This document shows positions 1 to 8,707 of a DNA stretch of 33,204 bases, piece after piece. The stretch spans positions 1 through 33,204 of the forward strand of contig CANGUJ010000003.1 in the NCBI GenBank assembly GCA_947456845.1. The letters are read 5' to 3'. The notes under the pieces are model-generated. The model worked only from the letters and a program-made list of their open reading frames with translations. It was not told where the DNA came from and did not search any database. Made by a program: the position numbers and the translations under genes. Numbering within the stretch: the first letter of the stretch is position 1; each line of letters begins with the position of its first letter. The stretch comes from Burkholderiales bacterium (GTDB lineage: Bacteria > Pseudomonadota > Gammaproteobacteria > Burkholderiales > JAEUOS01).

Positions 1-1242
1 CGGCCCCCAGGCGGGCGCGCCGGGCGTTGCGCTCCGGGCCGTGGCATGCAGCGCCGCAACCTGCCGGGGTGCGGTGGCGTTGCCGCGCAGGCTGGCGTGG
101 CCCGGCCGGTGGTCGGCATCGGGTTGCAGCGTTTCCAGGGTGCCGGGCCCCAGGCGCGCGTTGAGACGTTCCAGCAGGGCCGCCAGCCCTTGTGCCGGGC
201 GGGCCGGTTCCGGCAGCAGCGCACGGGTGGCCTCGGTGGCGGTGCTGGCGTGCGGGGTGCTTACCCCGATGCGCTCCACCCGGTGCGTCAATGCGGTGTG
301 GTTGAGCCGTTCGCGCAGGATCAGGTTGAAGCGCTCGCCCGACGCGGCGGGCTCGAGGAAGCTCAGGGTCAGGGTGCTGTGCGCGCCGGTTGGCATGCCG
401 GGGCGGGCGCGTTCATGGTGCAGGGTGAGGTCGATGCGGTCGACCGCCTGCCTGCGTGCGCGCAAAAACCCCTCGAGCTGGCGGAACGCGCGTGCGCAAG
501 CGAACTGCAGGGCCTCCGCCGACTCGGCAGGGGCCGGCAGGGTGAGGGTGGTGCGAAAAGTCTCGGGAAACACCATGGCCTGCACAGGGTCGGGCGTGCG
601 GCCCAGGGCGCGGTCGAGTTCGTCGACCAGGGCATGGCCGAAGCGGCGCTTGAGGCCGTCGCGCGGCAGGGCCAGCACGTCGGCCAGGGTGGCGAGTCCG
701 AGCGTGGTGAAGGTGGCGGCGTAACCGGCGGCGCTTTGCAGCGCCTTCACCGGCAGGCCAGGCAGTGTCGCGTGCAGTTCGGCCGGTGTGTCGAGATGGG
801 TGGCAAAGCCGCAGGCCGCAAGCATGCGTGCGCTCGTGGGGGTGGGGCTGGTGGCGAGCGTGGCGGCAAACCCCTGCGCGGCAAGGTCCTGCGCCAGCAG
901 CCTTGTCAGCGTACCGAGGCCGCCGAACAGGCGGGCGCTGCCGCCGGTTTCGAGCAGCAGGCCATGCGCAAACTCCCCGACCTGCGAGGTGTATTGCAAG
1001 GCCCACTGGGCGAGCCCGGCGAGTGCTTCGGCCTCCAGTGCGGGATCGCGTTCGATCCATTCGAGCGCCGGCGCCAGTGCGTGCGCGGCGGCCAGGCCGT
1101 GGCCGCTGCGCACGCCGGCCGCCTGCGCGGCGTCATTGGCGATGACGACACGCCGCTTCTCGACCACCGCGAAGGCGCGCTCAGGCGCTTGCGGTATGCA
1201 GTCGAGCGTCAGGCTTGTCAGCTGAATCGCGGTCCACAGCAT
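1..1242 (-). CDS. imuB: ImuB-like Y-family DNA polymerase homologue (partial, runs off window start)
   Basis: Reverse-strand translation from the ATG at 1242: MLWTAIQLTSLTLDCIPQAPERAFAVVEKRRVVIANDAAQAAGVRSGHGLAAAHALAPALEW...LLLETGGSARLFGG; ImuB-like N-terminus, directly downstream of imuA. The ORF track missed it because there is no stop in the window. Confidence 0.88.
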   Translation of the reverse strand, partial: MLWTAIQLTSLTLDCIPQAPERAFAVVEKRRVVIANDAAQAAGVRSGHGLAAAHALAPALEWIERDPALEAEALAGLAQWALQYTSQVGEFAHGLLLETGGSARLFGGLGTLTRLLAQDLAAQGFAATLATSPTPTSARMLAACGFATHLDTPAELHATLPGLPVKALQSAAGYAATFTTLGLATLADVLALPRDGLKRRFGHALVDELDRALGRTPDPVQAMVFPETFRTTLTLPAPAESAEALQFACARAFRQLEGFLRARRQAVDRIDLTLHHERARPGMPTGAHSTLTLSFLEPAASGERFNLILRERLNHTALTHRVERIGVSTPHASTATEATRALLPEPARPAQGLAALLERLNARLGPGTLETLQPDADHRPGHASLRGNATAPRQVAALHATARSATPGAPAWGP

Positions 1243-1990
1243 GGGGAACGAGCGCAATGGGAGAAGTCGGCCGGGCGAACAGGGGGGAGGGCGGCGTGAC
1301 GACGATGGGCCGGGCCAGGACGCCGCCGCGGCGCTTGAGGATGCGCAAGGACAGGCGGGACTGCGGCGCCGCCTCAAGGGCGATGCGCAAGGCCGCCGGT
1401 GTGGTTGCGTGGGCGGCATTGTCCGGGCGCATCAGCACCGCCAGCACCGGCTTGCCCTCGACCGCCAGTTGCAGGCGCCGCGCATCCTGCGCGGTGAGAT
1501 GGCGTGGCCAAGCCAGAAGCGCGCCATTGGACAGACCCTTGAGGATTTGCTCGCAGGCCCACAGGATGTCGGCCGGGCGGCGCGGGCGCACGATGATCAG
1601 GCCGGATGCCGCGATGCCGCCACCTACAAAGGCCGGCGCATGCGGCAGCCAGGGTGGGGCAAGCAGGAATACCGGCGAGCCGGCGCGCGTGAGGGCGCCC
1701 AAGGTCGGAAAGAAAAGCCGCAGTTCGCCAATGCCAACCTGGCCGTGGATCACCTCGGTGAGGGCGCCGGCCGGCCAGCCGCCGCCCGGCAACTCGGTGT
1801 CTAAGGCCGCGTAGCCGCTGGCGATGCCGGGGCGCGCGGCATGCGCGAGGTCGCGGCCGCGCCACACGCCCGGCATGGCGTCGATGCCGGCTGGCATGGC
1901 GCTGGCGGAGGGTGCGCTACCGCTGGCAGCCGGCGCGTTGTCATGCGCATCGGCAGCGTCTGCGCAGGAGGGAAAGAGGGCATGCCCCAT
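1181..1990 (-). CDS. imuA: Translesion DNA synthesis-associated protein ImuA (RecA/SulA-like)
   Basis: 269-aa ORF with LDTELPGGGWPAGALTEVIHGQVGIGELRLFFPTL...; typical ImuA pattern, followed by imuB. Confidence 0.9.
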   Translation of the reverse strand: MGHALFPSCADAADAHDNAPAASGSAPSASAMPAGIDAMPGVWRGRDLAHAARPGIASGYAALDTELPGGGWPAGALTEVIHGQVGIGELRLFFPTLGALTRAGSPVFLLAPPWLPHAPAFVGGGIAASGLIIVRPRRPADILWACEQILKGLSNGALLAWPRHLTAQDARRLQLAVEGKPVLAVLMRPDNAAHATTPAALRIALEAAPQSRLSLRILKRRGGVLARPIVVTPPSPLFARPTSPIALVPHAVDRDSADKPDARLHTASA

Positions 1991-2029
1991 GGCGACGGGC
2001 AGGGGTACGGCGTGGTGGAGGCGGTGCGC

Positions 2030-2226
2030 TCAGGCCGCAAGCCAGTCGATTCCCATGCGCAGGGCAAAACCGGCGGCGCACACCACACTAACCCAGCGGT
2101 CCTGGTCCTGCGCCAGAAAGCCGGTCAGGGCGATGGCGAGGCGACCTTGGAATCTTTGCGGGGGAGTGCCGCGGACGGGTACGGCGTCGGCGGAAGGGGG
2201 CGCAAGGCGGCGGGTGGGGGCTTGCA
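2030..2226 (-). CDS. Small unassigned ORF (65 aa from ATG; 80 aa if the TTG at 2272 is used) at the head of the imuAB transcript
   Basis: MQAPTRRLAPPSADAVPVRGTPPQRFQGRLAIALTGFLAQDQDRWVSVVCAAGFALRMGIDWLAA; upstream GGAG; third-position GC about 75% by hand count; lies between the LexA box and imuA. Confidence 0.5.
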
Positions 2227-2273
2227 TGGCGGTGCGTACTCCGGATTGGGCGGGGGAGTTAGCATACCGCAAA

Positions 2274-2293
2274 TACTGTTTTTATGTACAGTA
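2274..2293 (-). promoter_or_regulatory. LexA (SOS) box TACTGTTTTTATGTACAGTA
   Basis: CTGT-N8-ACAG core with flanking TA...TA, close to the E. coli consensus TACTGTATATATATACAGTA; just upstream of the imuAB operon. Confidence 0.88.
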
Positions 2294-2382
2294 TTTTTTG
2301 AGTGCCCTGATGAATCAGTCGATCAGCGACCCATCATACCGGGCCTGGCGTGGGCGCGCGGGGCATCACGGCTGTTCTGTAT

Positions 2383-5163
2383 TCAAAGGTCTTGCGCGAT
2401 TTTCTCGATTTCCGCGCGCGCCGGAAATTTGTCACCCAGGGCAGCGAGTTCTTCCAGCAGCAGGCGGGCTTCACGTTTCTTGCCGGTCTTGATGAGTACA
2501 CGGGCATAGTTGAGGCGGATGGCATGCGCCTGGGGCGCCAGTTCGACCGCCTTGGCCAGGAGTTCGTTGGCGCGCGAAACCTCCCCCTTTTCAAGCAGCA
2601 GCACCCCCAGGGTGTCCATGAACGCCGGTTGGTTGGGCGCGATCTGGTTGGCTTTCTCGGCTAGCGGGATGGCATCGGCTGCCTTGAGCCGGCCAGCGGT
2701 CCAGGCGAGGTTGTTGAGCAGGACCGGGTTTTCCGGCATGGCCGCGAGCAAGTCGCGGAAACGTTGCGAAGCGCCTTGAAGGTCGTTGCGTGCCAGGGCG
2801 GCTTCACCCAGATGCATCTGGAAGCCGTAATCCCTGGGTTGTTCCTTTTGCCAGGCGGCTGCCATGCGTTCGGCTTCCGCGGTGTTGCTGCCCGCCAGGA
2901 GCGCGCCATGCAGCTTGACGGCCATTTCGGTGGAAGGGGCTTGCTTGAGCCCCGCACGATAGGCATTGGCTGCATCAGCCCAGGCTTTTTGCGAGGCATG
3001 GATGTCGCCTTCGAGCAGGTGACCGATGGATTCCTTGGGTCGCTGCTTCTGTACCTCGCGCGCCGTGGCCAGGGCGTTCCTGGTCTTGTTGGCCTGCAGA
3101 TCGAGCATGATGAGCCCGCGTTGCGCTTCCACCAGGTCAGGCTTGATTTCGAGCGCCTGGCGCAGGTTCTGTGCGGCGGCCTCGGGCTTCCGGGCGGCGA
3201 TATTGATCTCGGCCATGCGCACATAGGGGCGCACTGCCCCCGGTTGCAGGGCTATCTGCTTGTTGCAGGAAACCAGCGCCTGGTTGAAATCGCCATTGGC
3301 CTGCTGGGCTTGGCCCAGCAGGTCGTAGAGTTCGGGCCGGTCGGGCAGCGCGGCAATGCCGTCCTGCGCCGCGGTGATGGCCTTGCGGTAATCCCTGGCG
3401 CGCATGTGCAGGTCGACCAAGGCGGCGCGCGGCGCGGTTTCGTCCGGGCGCGCTGCGACCGCTTGGGCGATGAGCGCGGCCGCTTCCTCGACCGTGGCGC
3501 CCATCTGTGCCTTGACACCGGCGATGGCCAGGTAGGCCTGGGCGTTTTTCGGATCGGCGGCGATGAGCGCCTCGAAGCGCCTGATCGCCTCAGCAGGTTT
3601 CTTGTCCTGCATGTCTAGGGTCGCCAGGCCCGCCACCGCCGGGAAATAGGCCGGGTTGAGGGCAAGCGCCTTGCCGAAGCTGGCGCGTGCACCGGCGGCA
3701 TCGCGCTTGGCCAGCAGGAGACGGCCGCGCATTTCATGCGGCAAGGGGTTGTCCGGCATCTTCTTCTGCAGATTGTCGATGGCGACGAGCCCCTTGTCGA
3801 CCTCACCGCGACGCAAATGGTTGGTGATGAGCGCCATGTCGGCCGAAGTGCCGGTATCGCCGGCGGAAATCTTCTCCAGCGCTCCGAAGGCCGCGTCTGC
3901 CTCGCCCTTGGCGAGGCGTGTCAGCGCCAGGCTGGTTTGCTTGCGTGCGTCCGCGGGATCGAGCTTCGTGGCGGCGGTGAAGAATTCCTCCGCGCGCACT
4001 GCGTCGCCGTTGCGCATATAGGCTTCGCCTGCCAGCATCAGCAGGTTGGCGTCATCGCTGATGCTTTCGAGTATCGGCTTCAAGGCCTCGACCGCCTTGG
4101 CCGGCTGCTCGGAGGCCAGATAGGTCAGGGCAAGCCAGCGGCGCGCTGGCAGCGAGCGCGCATCCGTCTTGAGCGCTTGTGCCAGGTGGGTTTCCGCCTG
4201 CGCGTATGACTTGAGGCTGAATTCGATTGCGCCGGCCTGGGTCAGCGCGACCGGGTTGTCAGGCGCCATGCGCAGCAGCTGCTGCGCGTATTCACGCGCG
4301 GACTTGAAGTCCTTTCTGGCGAAAGCGATCTGCGCGCCGGCCAGTTGGGTCAAAGGATGTCTCTTGGCGACGCCGGCAAGCGCCTCGAATTCCTTGGCGG
4401 CTTCGTCCTGATTCGCCTGCCCCATCAGGTTGGAGATCACGGCGAAGCGCGCAACGGCGTAATCGGGCCGGATTTCAACCGCCTTGCGGTATGAGGCCAT
4501 GGCGGCGGCGCGCTCATTGCGCACCATCTGCAGATCGCCCTTGAATTTCCAGGCCTCGGCATCGCGCGGTTGTTGCTGAATAGCCTTTTCCACGTCCGCC
4601 ATCGCTTCGTCGGCCTTGCCGGCCGAGCCGTTCAGGCGCGCCCGGGTCAGGAGGGCGGGGGTGAAGTCGGCCTTCCTGGCGAGCGCCTGCTCCACGGCCT
4701 GCTGCGCGCCGGCAAGGTCGCCCGTTGATGCCATGGCCGAGGCGATACTGTTTTGCACCGAAGCGAAGGCCAGCGGATCGGCGGGCTGGACCTTGCGGCC
4801 CTCGTCGAGCAGGACCTTGAACTGGCCGGTAGCCGCATAGGCTCGCAGAAGCAGGGGCATCACCTGGTCGGGGGAAACCCCCTGGTCGCGCGCCTTGCGC
4901 AGTTCGACCTCGGCGCCGCGCGCGTCGCCGCTTTCAAGCAAGACCTGTCCAAGCAGCAGGCGCGCCTCGGCGTTGTCGTTTTTCTTCTGCAGCGCGTTCT
5001 TGATCTCGATGGTAGCCGCTTTCCTGTCGCCGCGCTCGAGGTGCTGGCGTGCGGTCGCGATGTGCTTTTCGGGGCTGTCATTGCCGCATGCGGCAAGCAG
5101 GATCATGGCGACGGCCAAGGCGCTCGCGATACGGGCCCGGGATTTGGCATGGAATTGTGGCAT
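2383..5163 (-). CDS. prsT: XrtA/PEP-CTERM system TPR-repeat lipoprotein PrsT-like
   Basis: 926 aa; lipoprotein signal (AVAMILLAACGND) followed by many TPRs (IEIKNALQKKNDNAEARLLLGQVLLESGDARGAEVELRKA...), as in the PEP-CTERM-associated TPR family. Confidence 0.8.
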   Translation of the reverse strand: MPQFHAKSRARIASALAVAMILLAACGNDSPEKHIATARQHLERGDRKAATIEIKNALQKKNDNAEARLLLGQVLLESGDARGAEVELRKARDQGVSPDQVMPLLLRAYAATGQFKVLLDEGRKVQPADPLAFASVQNSIASAMASTGDLAGAQQAVEQALARKADFTPALLTRARLNGSAGKADEAMADVEKAIQQQPRDAEAWKFKGDLQMVRNERAAAMASYRKAVEIRPDYAVARFAVISNLMGQANQDEAAKEFEALAGVAKRHPLTQLAGAQIAFARKDFKSAREYAQQLLRMAPDNPVALTQAGAIEFSLKSYAQAETHLAQALKTDARSLPARRWLALTYLASEQPAKAVEALKPILESISDDANLLMLAGEAYMRNGDAVRAEEFFTAATKLDPADARKQTSLALTRLAKGEADAAFGALEKISAGDTGTSADMALITNHLRRGEVDKGLVAIDNLQKKMPDNPLPHEMRGRLLLAKRDAAGARASFGKALALNPAYFPAVAGLATLDMQDKKPAEAIRRFEALIAADPKNAQAYLAIAGVKAQMGATVEEAAALIAQAVAARPDETAPRAALVDLHMRARDYRKAITAAQDGIAALPDRPELYDLLGQAQQANGDFNQALVSCNKQIALQPGAVRPYVRMAEINIAARKPEAAAQNLRQALEIKPDLVEAQRGLIMLDLQANKTRNALATAREVQKQRPKESIGHLLEGDIHASQKAWADAANAYRAGLKQAPSTEMAVKLHGALLAGSNTAEAERMAAAWQKEQPRDYGFQMHLGEAALARNDLQGASQRFRDLLAAMPENPVLLNNLAWTAGRLKAADAIPLAEKANQIAPNQPAFMDTLGVLLLEKGEVSRANELLAKAVELAPQAHAIRLNYARVLIKTGKKREARLLLEELAALGDKFPARAEIEKIAQDL

Positions 5164-5361
5164 TTCGGGTTTGCGGTCCGGGAATGCCGCGCGTGTGCCG
5201 AAACGGGCGCGGCCGACGCCGAACGGGCTGAAGACGATAAGTGCATTCTATCCTCGCCTTGACGCGCACCCGCAGGCCGCAGGCCGCGGGGACGCAGGAG
5301 GCCCTATGCTAAATTCAAGAGTCCCTTCATTCCGCAAGCGCCGCGCAGGCCTTCCATCAAG

Positions 5362-6234
5362 ATGCCATACGTCACCGCCCCTGACGGGGTCCGCCTCTGT
5401 TACGAAGAAGCCGGTAGCGGCACGCCCATCGTGTTCGTGCATGAATTCCTCGGCGACATCGAAGCCTGGGAAACGCAAATGCGCTACTTCTCGCGACGCT
5501 ATCGCGCCATTGCCTTCAACGCGCGCGGCTATCCGCCTTCGGATGTGCCGCAAAAGGCCGAGGACTACGCATTCGAGCACCAGCGCGCCGGCATTCTTGC
5601 GGTGCTTGACGGCCTCGGCATCGAGCGTGCCCACATCGTGGGCCTGTCGATGGGGGCTTTCGCGACCTTTTATTTCGGCATGCGCTGGCCGGAGCGCGCG
5701 CTGTCCCTGACTTTGGCCGGTATCGGCTCGGGATCGATGCCCGAGGTGCGCGCGCAGTTCCATGCGGAATCCGAAGCGAGCGCGGAGAGCCTGCTTGCCA
5801 CCGGCTGGGGAGCCAATGCCGAGGCGCGCACGCTCACCCCCACGCGGGTGCAGTTGCGCAACAAGGATCCGCGCGGTTTCGCCGAATTCGTCAGCCATGT
5901 CCGGCAGCATTCCGCCCTGGGGTCGGCGATGACCCTGAAAGGCTACCAGGCGCGCCGCCCGTCGCTGGGGGATTTCGCCGCCGAGATGGCGCGTTGCACG
6001 GTGCCGACGCTCATCATAAGCGGCGACGAGGATGAGCCCTGCCTGGATGCTTCGCTGATGCTCAAGCGCCACATGCCGTCGGCCGGCCTGGCCTTCATCC
6101 CGCAGACCGGGCATGCCTGCAACCTCGAGGAACCGGACCTGTTCAACCAGATGTGCGACCGGTTCTTCCATCAGGTGGAGTCCGGCCAGTACCGCCTGCG
6201 CGATCCGCTCGCCCGCACCCACCGCATGCTGTAG
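5362..6234 (+). CDS. Alpha/beta fold hydrolase
   Basis: 290 aa; PIVFVHEFLGD, nucleophile elbow GLSMGA, C-terminal TGHACNLEEPDLFN. Confidence 0.88.
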   Translation: MPYVTAPDGVRLCYEEAGSGTPIVFVHEFLGDIEAWETQMRYFSRRYRAIAFNARGYPPSDVPQKAEDYAFEHQRAGILAVLDGLGIERAHIVGLSMGAFATFYFGMRWPERALSLTLAGIGSGSMPEVRAQFHAESEASAESLLATGWGANAEARTLTPTRVQLRNKDPRGFAEFVSHVRQHSALGSAMTLKGYQARRPSLGDFAAEMARCTVPTLIISGDEDEPCLDASLMLKRHMPSAGLAFIPQTGHACNLEEPDLFNQMCDRFFHQVESGQYRLRDPLARTHRML

Positions 6235-6240
6235 GGCGCC

Positions 6241-6870
6241 TTGAAACTCGTCATCGCCACGCCCAGCCCGTTCGCCCGCAAGGCGCGCATCGCGCTGCTG
6301 GAAAAAGGCGTCGTCTTCGAGACCGTGATCGACAATCCCTGGAACCCGGGCGCGCAGGCATCGGCGCACAACCCGCTGGGCAAGATCCCGGTGCTGCTGA
6401 CGCCGGAGGATGGCGCGATCTTCGATTCGAGGGTCATCGTCGACTACGCGGAGGCGAAGTGGCCGGCGCCGCCCGTGCTGCCGGGCGATGCCATGCAGCG
6501 GGTCGCGGCGCGGCAGGTCGAGGCAGTGGCCGACGGCGTATGCGATGCCGTCGTGTTGATCGTGCTCGAGCGCGCCCGGCCCGAGGGATTGCGCAGCGCC
6601 GACTGGGTCGCGCGCCAGCGCGCCAAGGTGGAAGCGGGGGTGGTGGATGTCGATGGCCGGCTGGGCGGCAGGCCATGGTTTGTCGGCGAGGCGTTCGGGT
6701 TGGCCGACATCGCCGTCGGCTGCATGCTCGGCTACCTGGACCTGCGCCTGCCGGAATTCGCGTGGCGCGCGGCGGCTCCGCGCTTGGCGAACTGGTTCGA
6801 GCGCATCGGCGCGCGCGAATCCTTTCGCGCCACGCAGCCTTCGATACAGCCGATCAACGCGGTGCGCTGA
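6241..6870 (+). CDS. Glutathione S-transferase family protein (TTG start)
   Basis: 209 aa; KLVIATPSPFARKARIALLEKGVVFE...NPLGKIPVLLTPEDGAIFDSRVIVDYAE; thioredoxin-fold GST N-domain. Confidence 0.88.
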   Translation: MKLVIATPSPFARKARIALLEKGVVFETVIDNPWNPGAQASAHNPLGKIPVLLTPEDGAIFDSRVIVDYAEAKWPAPPVLPGDAMQRVAARQVEAVADGVCDAVVLIVLERARPEGLRSADWVARQRAKVEAGVVDVDGRLGGRPWFVGEAFGLADIAVGCMLGYLDLRLPEFAWRAAAPRLANWFERIGARESFRATQPSIQPINAVR

Positions 6871-6909
6871 CCGGTCATGCCTGGTGGCCGCCCAGGGCGG
6901 GGCGGCCCG

Positions 6910-8100
6910 CTAGTGCGCGGATGACTGCTTCTTCGAGAGCAGGCGGATCGCCCGCTCGAGGCCGTCGATAGTGAGCGGGTACATGCGGTTGCCGACGATC
7001 TGCTTGATCACCGAGATCGACTGGCGGTATTCCCATACCCGCTCGGGTTCCGGATTGAGCCATACCGCGCTCTTGAAATGCTCGAGGAAGCGCTGTATCC
7101 ACACCGCACCGGGCTCCTCGTTGTTGTATTCGACGCTCCCGCCCGGCTGCAGGATCTCGTACGGACTCATGGTGGCGTCGCCGACGAAGATCAGCTTGTA
7201 GTCCCGGTTGTACTTGCGGATCACATCCCAGGTCATGAATTTCTCGGAATGGCGACGGCGGTTGTTCTTCCAGAGGAAGTCGTAGACGCAGTTGTGGAAG
7301 TAGTAGTACTCGAGGTGCTTGAATTCGGTCTTGGCAGCCGAAAACAGTTCCTCGGCCTGCTTGATGTGGTCATCCATGGTGCCGCCCACGTCCATCAGCA
7401 TGAGCACCTTCACGGTGTTCTTGCGTTCGGGCACCATCTTGATGTCCAGCCAGCCTGCGTTCCTGGCGGTGGACTCGATCGTATCGGGCATGTCGAGTTC
7501 CTCGGCCGCGCCTTCCCGGGCGAACTTGCGCAGGCGGCGCAACGCCAGCTTGATGTTGCGGATGCCCAGTTCGACGGAGTCGTCGTAGTCCTTGTAGGAG
7601 CGTTGGTCCCATACCTTGACCGCCGAGCGGTTGCGGCCCCCGGCCTGGCCGATGCGCACGCCCTGCGGGTTGTAGCCGTGCGCGCCGAAGGGCGAGGTGC
7701 CGCCGGTGCCTATCCACTTGCTGCCGCCCTCGTGGCGTTCCTTTTGCTCGTCGAGACGCTTCTTGAGCTCCTCCATCAGCTTGTCCCAACCAAGCGCCTC
7801 GATCTTGGCCTTTTCTTCCGGCGTGAGGTTGTTCTCGATGACCTTGCGCAACCAGTCCTCCGGCAGGTCGCGCTTCAGGTCGACCAGGGAGTCGACGCCG
7901 CGGAAGTATTCGCCGAAGACGCGGTCGTACTTGTCGTACTTGGTCTCGTCCTTGATCAGGCACATGCGCGAGAGGAAGTAGAACTCGTCGATGGAAGGGC
8001 CGATCACGCCCTTCTGCAGCGACTCGAGCAGCACCAGGAATTCCTTGGTCGAGACCGGCAGGCCGGCATCCTTGCACTTGAGAAAGAAGTCGATGAGCAT
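6910..8100 (-). CDS. VWA domain-containing CoxE-like protein
   Basis: Start MLIDFFLKCKDAGLPVSTKEFLVLLESLQKGV; VWA core VKVLMLMDVGGTMDDHIKQAEELFSAAK; preceded in the operon by a MoxR ATPase. Confidence 0.85.
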   Translation of the reverse strand: MLIDFFLKCKDAGLPVSTKEFLVLLESLQKGVIGPSIDEFYFLSRMCLIKDETKYDKYDRVFGEYFRGVDSLVDLKRDLPEDWLRKVIENNLTPEEKAKIEALGWDKLMEELKKRLDEQKERHEGGSKWIGTGGTSPFGAHGYNPQGVRIGQAGGRNRSAVKVWDQRSYKDYDDSVELGIRNIKLALRRLRKFAREGAAEELDMPDTIESTARNAGWLDIKMVPERKNTVKVLMLMDVGGTMDDHIKQAEELFSAAKTEFKHLEYYYFHNCVYDFLWKNNRRRHSEKFMTWDVIRKYNRDYKLIFVGDATMSPYEILQPGGSVEYNNEEPGAVWIQRFLEHFKSAVWLNPEPERVWEYRQSISVIKQIVGNRMYPLTIDGLERAIRLLSKKQSSAH

Positions 8101-8117
8101 GTCTTGGCTCCTTGGCG

Positions 8118-8705
8118 CTAGCGCGCGAGCTGGAACTCGAGGTGGCTTTTGACGGCCGGCCATTCGTGCGGCAGGATGCTGAACACCACGGTGTCGCGCA
8201 GGGTGCCGTCGACATGCCGGGTATGGTTGCGCAGGATGCCATCCTGCCTGGCACCGAGCCGCTCTATGGCTCGGCGGCTGGCGGCGTTGAAAAAACTGGT
8301 ACGGAACTCCACGGCAACGCATTCGAGGGTCTCGAACGCGTGGCCCAGCAGCATGCGCTTGCATTCGGTATTGAGGGCTGTACGCTGCGCCGATTGTGCA
8401 TACCAGGTGGAGCCGATCTCGACACGCCGGTTTTTCTGATCGACATTCATGTAGGTCGTCATGCCGATGACGCGACCGGTTGCGGTCGAGCGAACGGCGA
8501 AGGGCAGCATGGAACCCGTCGCCTGCAAGCCGAGGCGACGGTCGATTTCAGCGGCCATGCCGTCGGGTGCCGGAATCGCGGTATACCAGAGCCGCCAAAG
8601 CTCGCCATCCCGCACCGCGGCCTGCAAGTCGGCGCAATGGTCCCGGGCGAGCGGCTCCAGGGTGGCGTGCCGGCCGGAGAGCGTGACCGGCGCCAGCCAC
8701 GCCAT
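8118..8705 (-). CDS. GNAT family N-acetyltransferase (RimJ/RimL-like)
   Basis: 195 aa; VTLSGRHATLEPLARDHCADLQAAV...IGMTTYMNVDQKNRRVEIGSTWYAQSAQRTALNTECKRMLLGHAFE. Confidence 0.88.
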   Translation of the reverse strand: MAWLAPVTLSGRHATLEPLARDHCADLQAAVRDGELWRLWYTAIPAPDGMAAEIDRRLGLQATGSMLPFAVRSTATGRVIGMTTYMNVDQKNRRVEIGSTWYAQSAQRTALNTECKRMLLGHAFETLECVAVEFRTSFFNAASRRAIERLGARQDGILRNHTRHVDGTLRDTVVFSILPHEWPAVKSHLEFQLAR

Positions 8706-8707
8706 GT

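Noticed and set aside
46-1299. 417-aa + strand ORF antisense to imuB
   Set aside because: Long antisense frames are expected in high-GC DNA; composition is Arg/Gly/Ala-rich with no recognisable domain, while the - strand encodes a clear ImuB.
7078-8121. 347-aa + strand ORF antisense to the VWA gene
   Set aside because: Val/Leu/Asp/His-rich mirror-frame translation of a well-supported - strand CDS; no family recognised.
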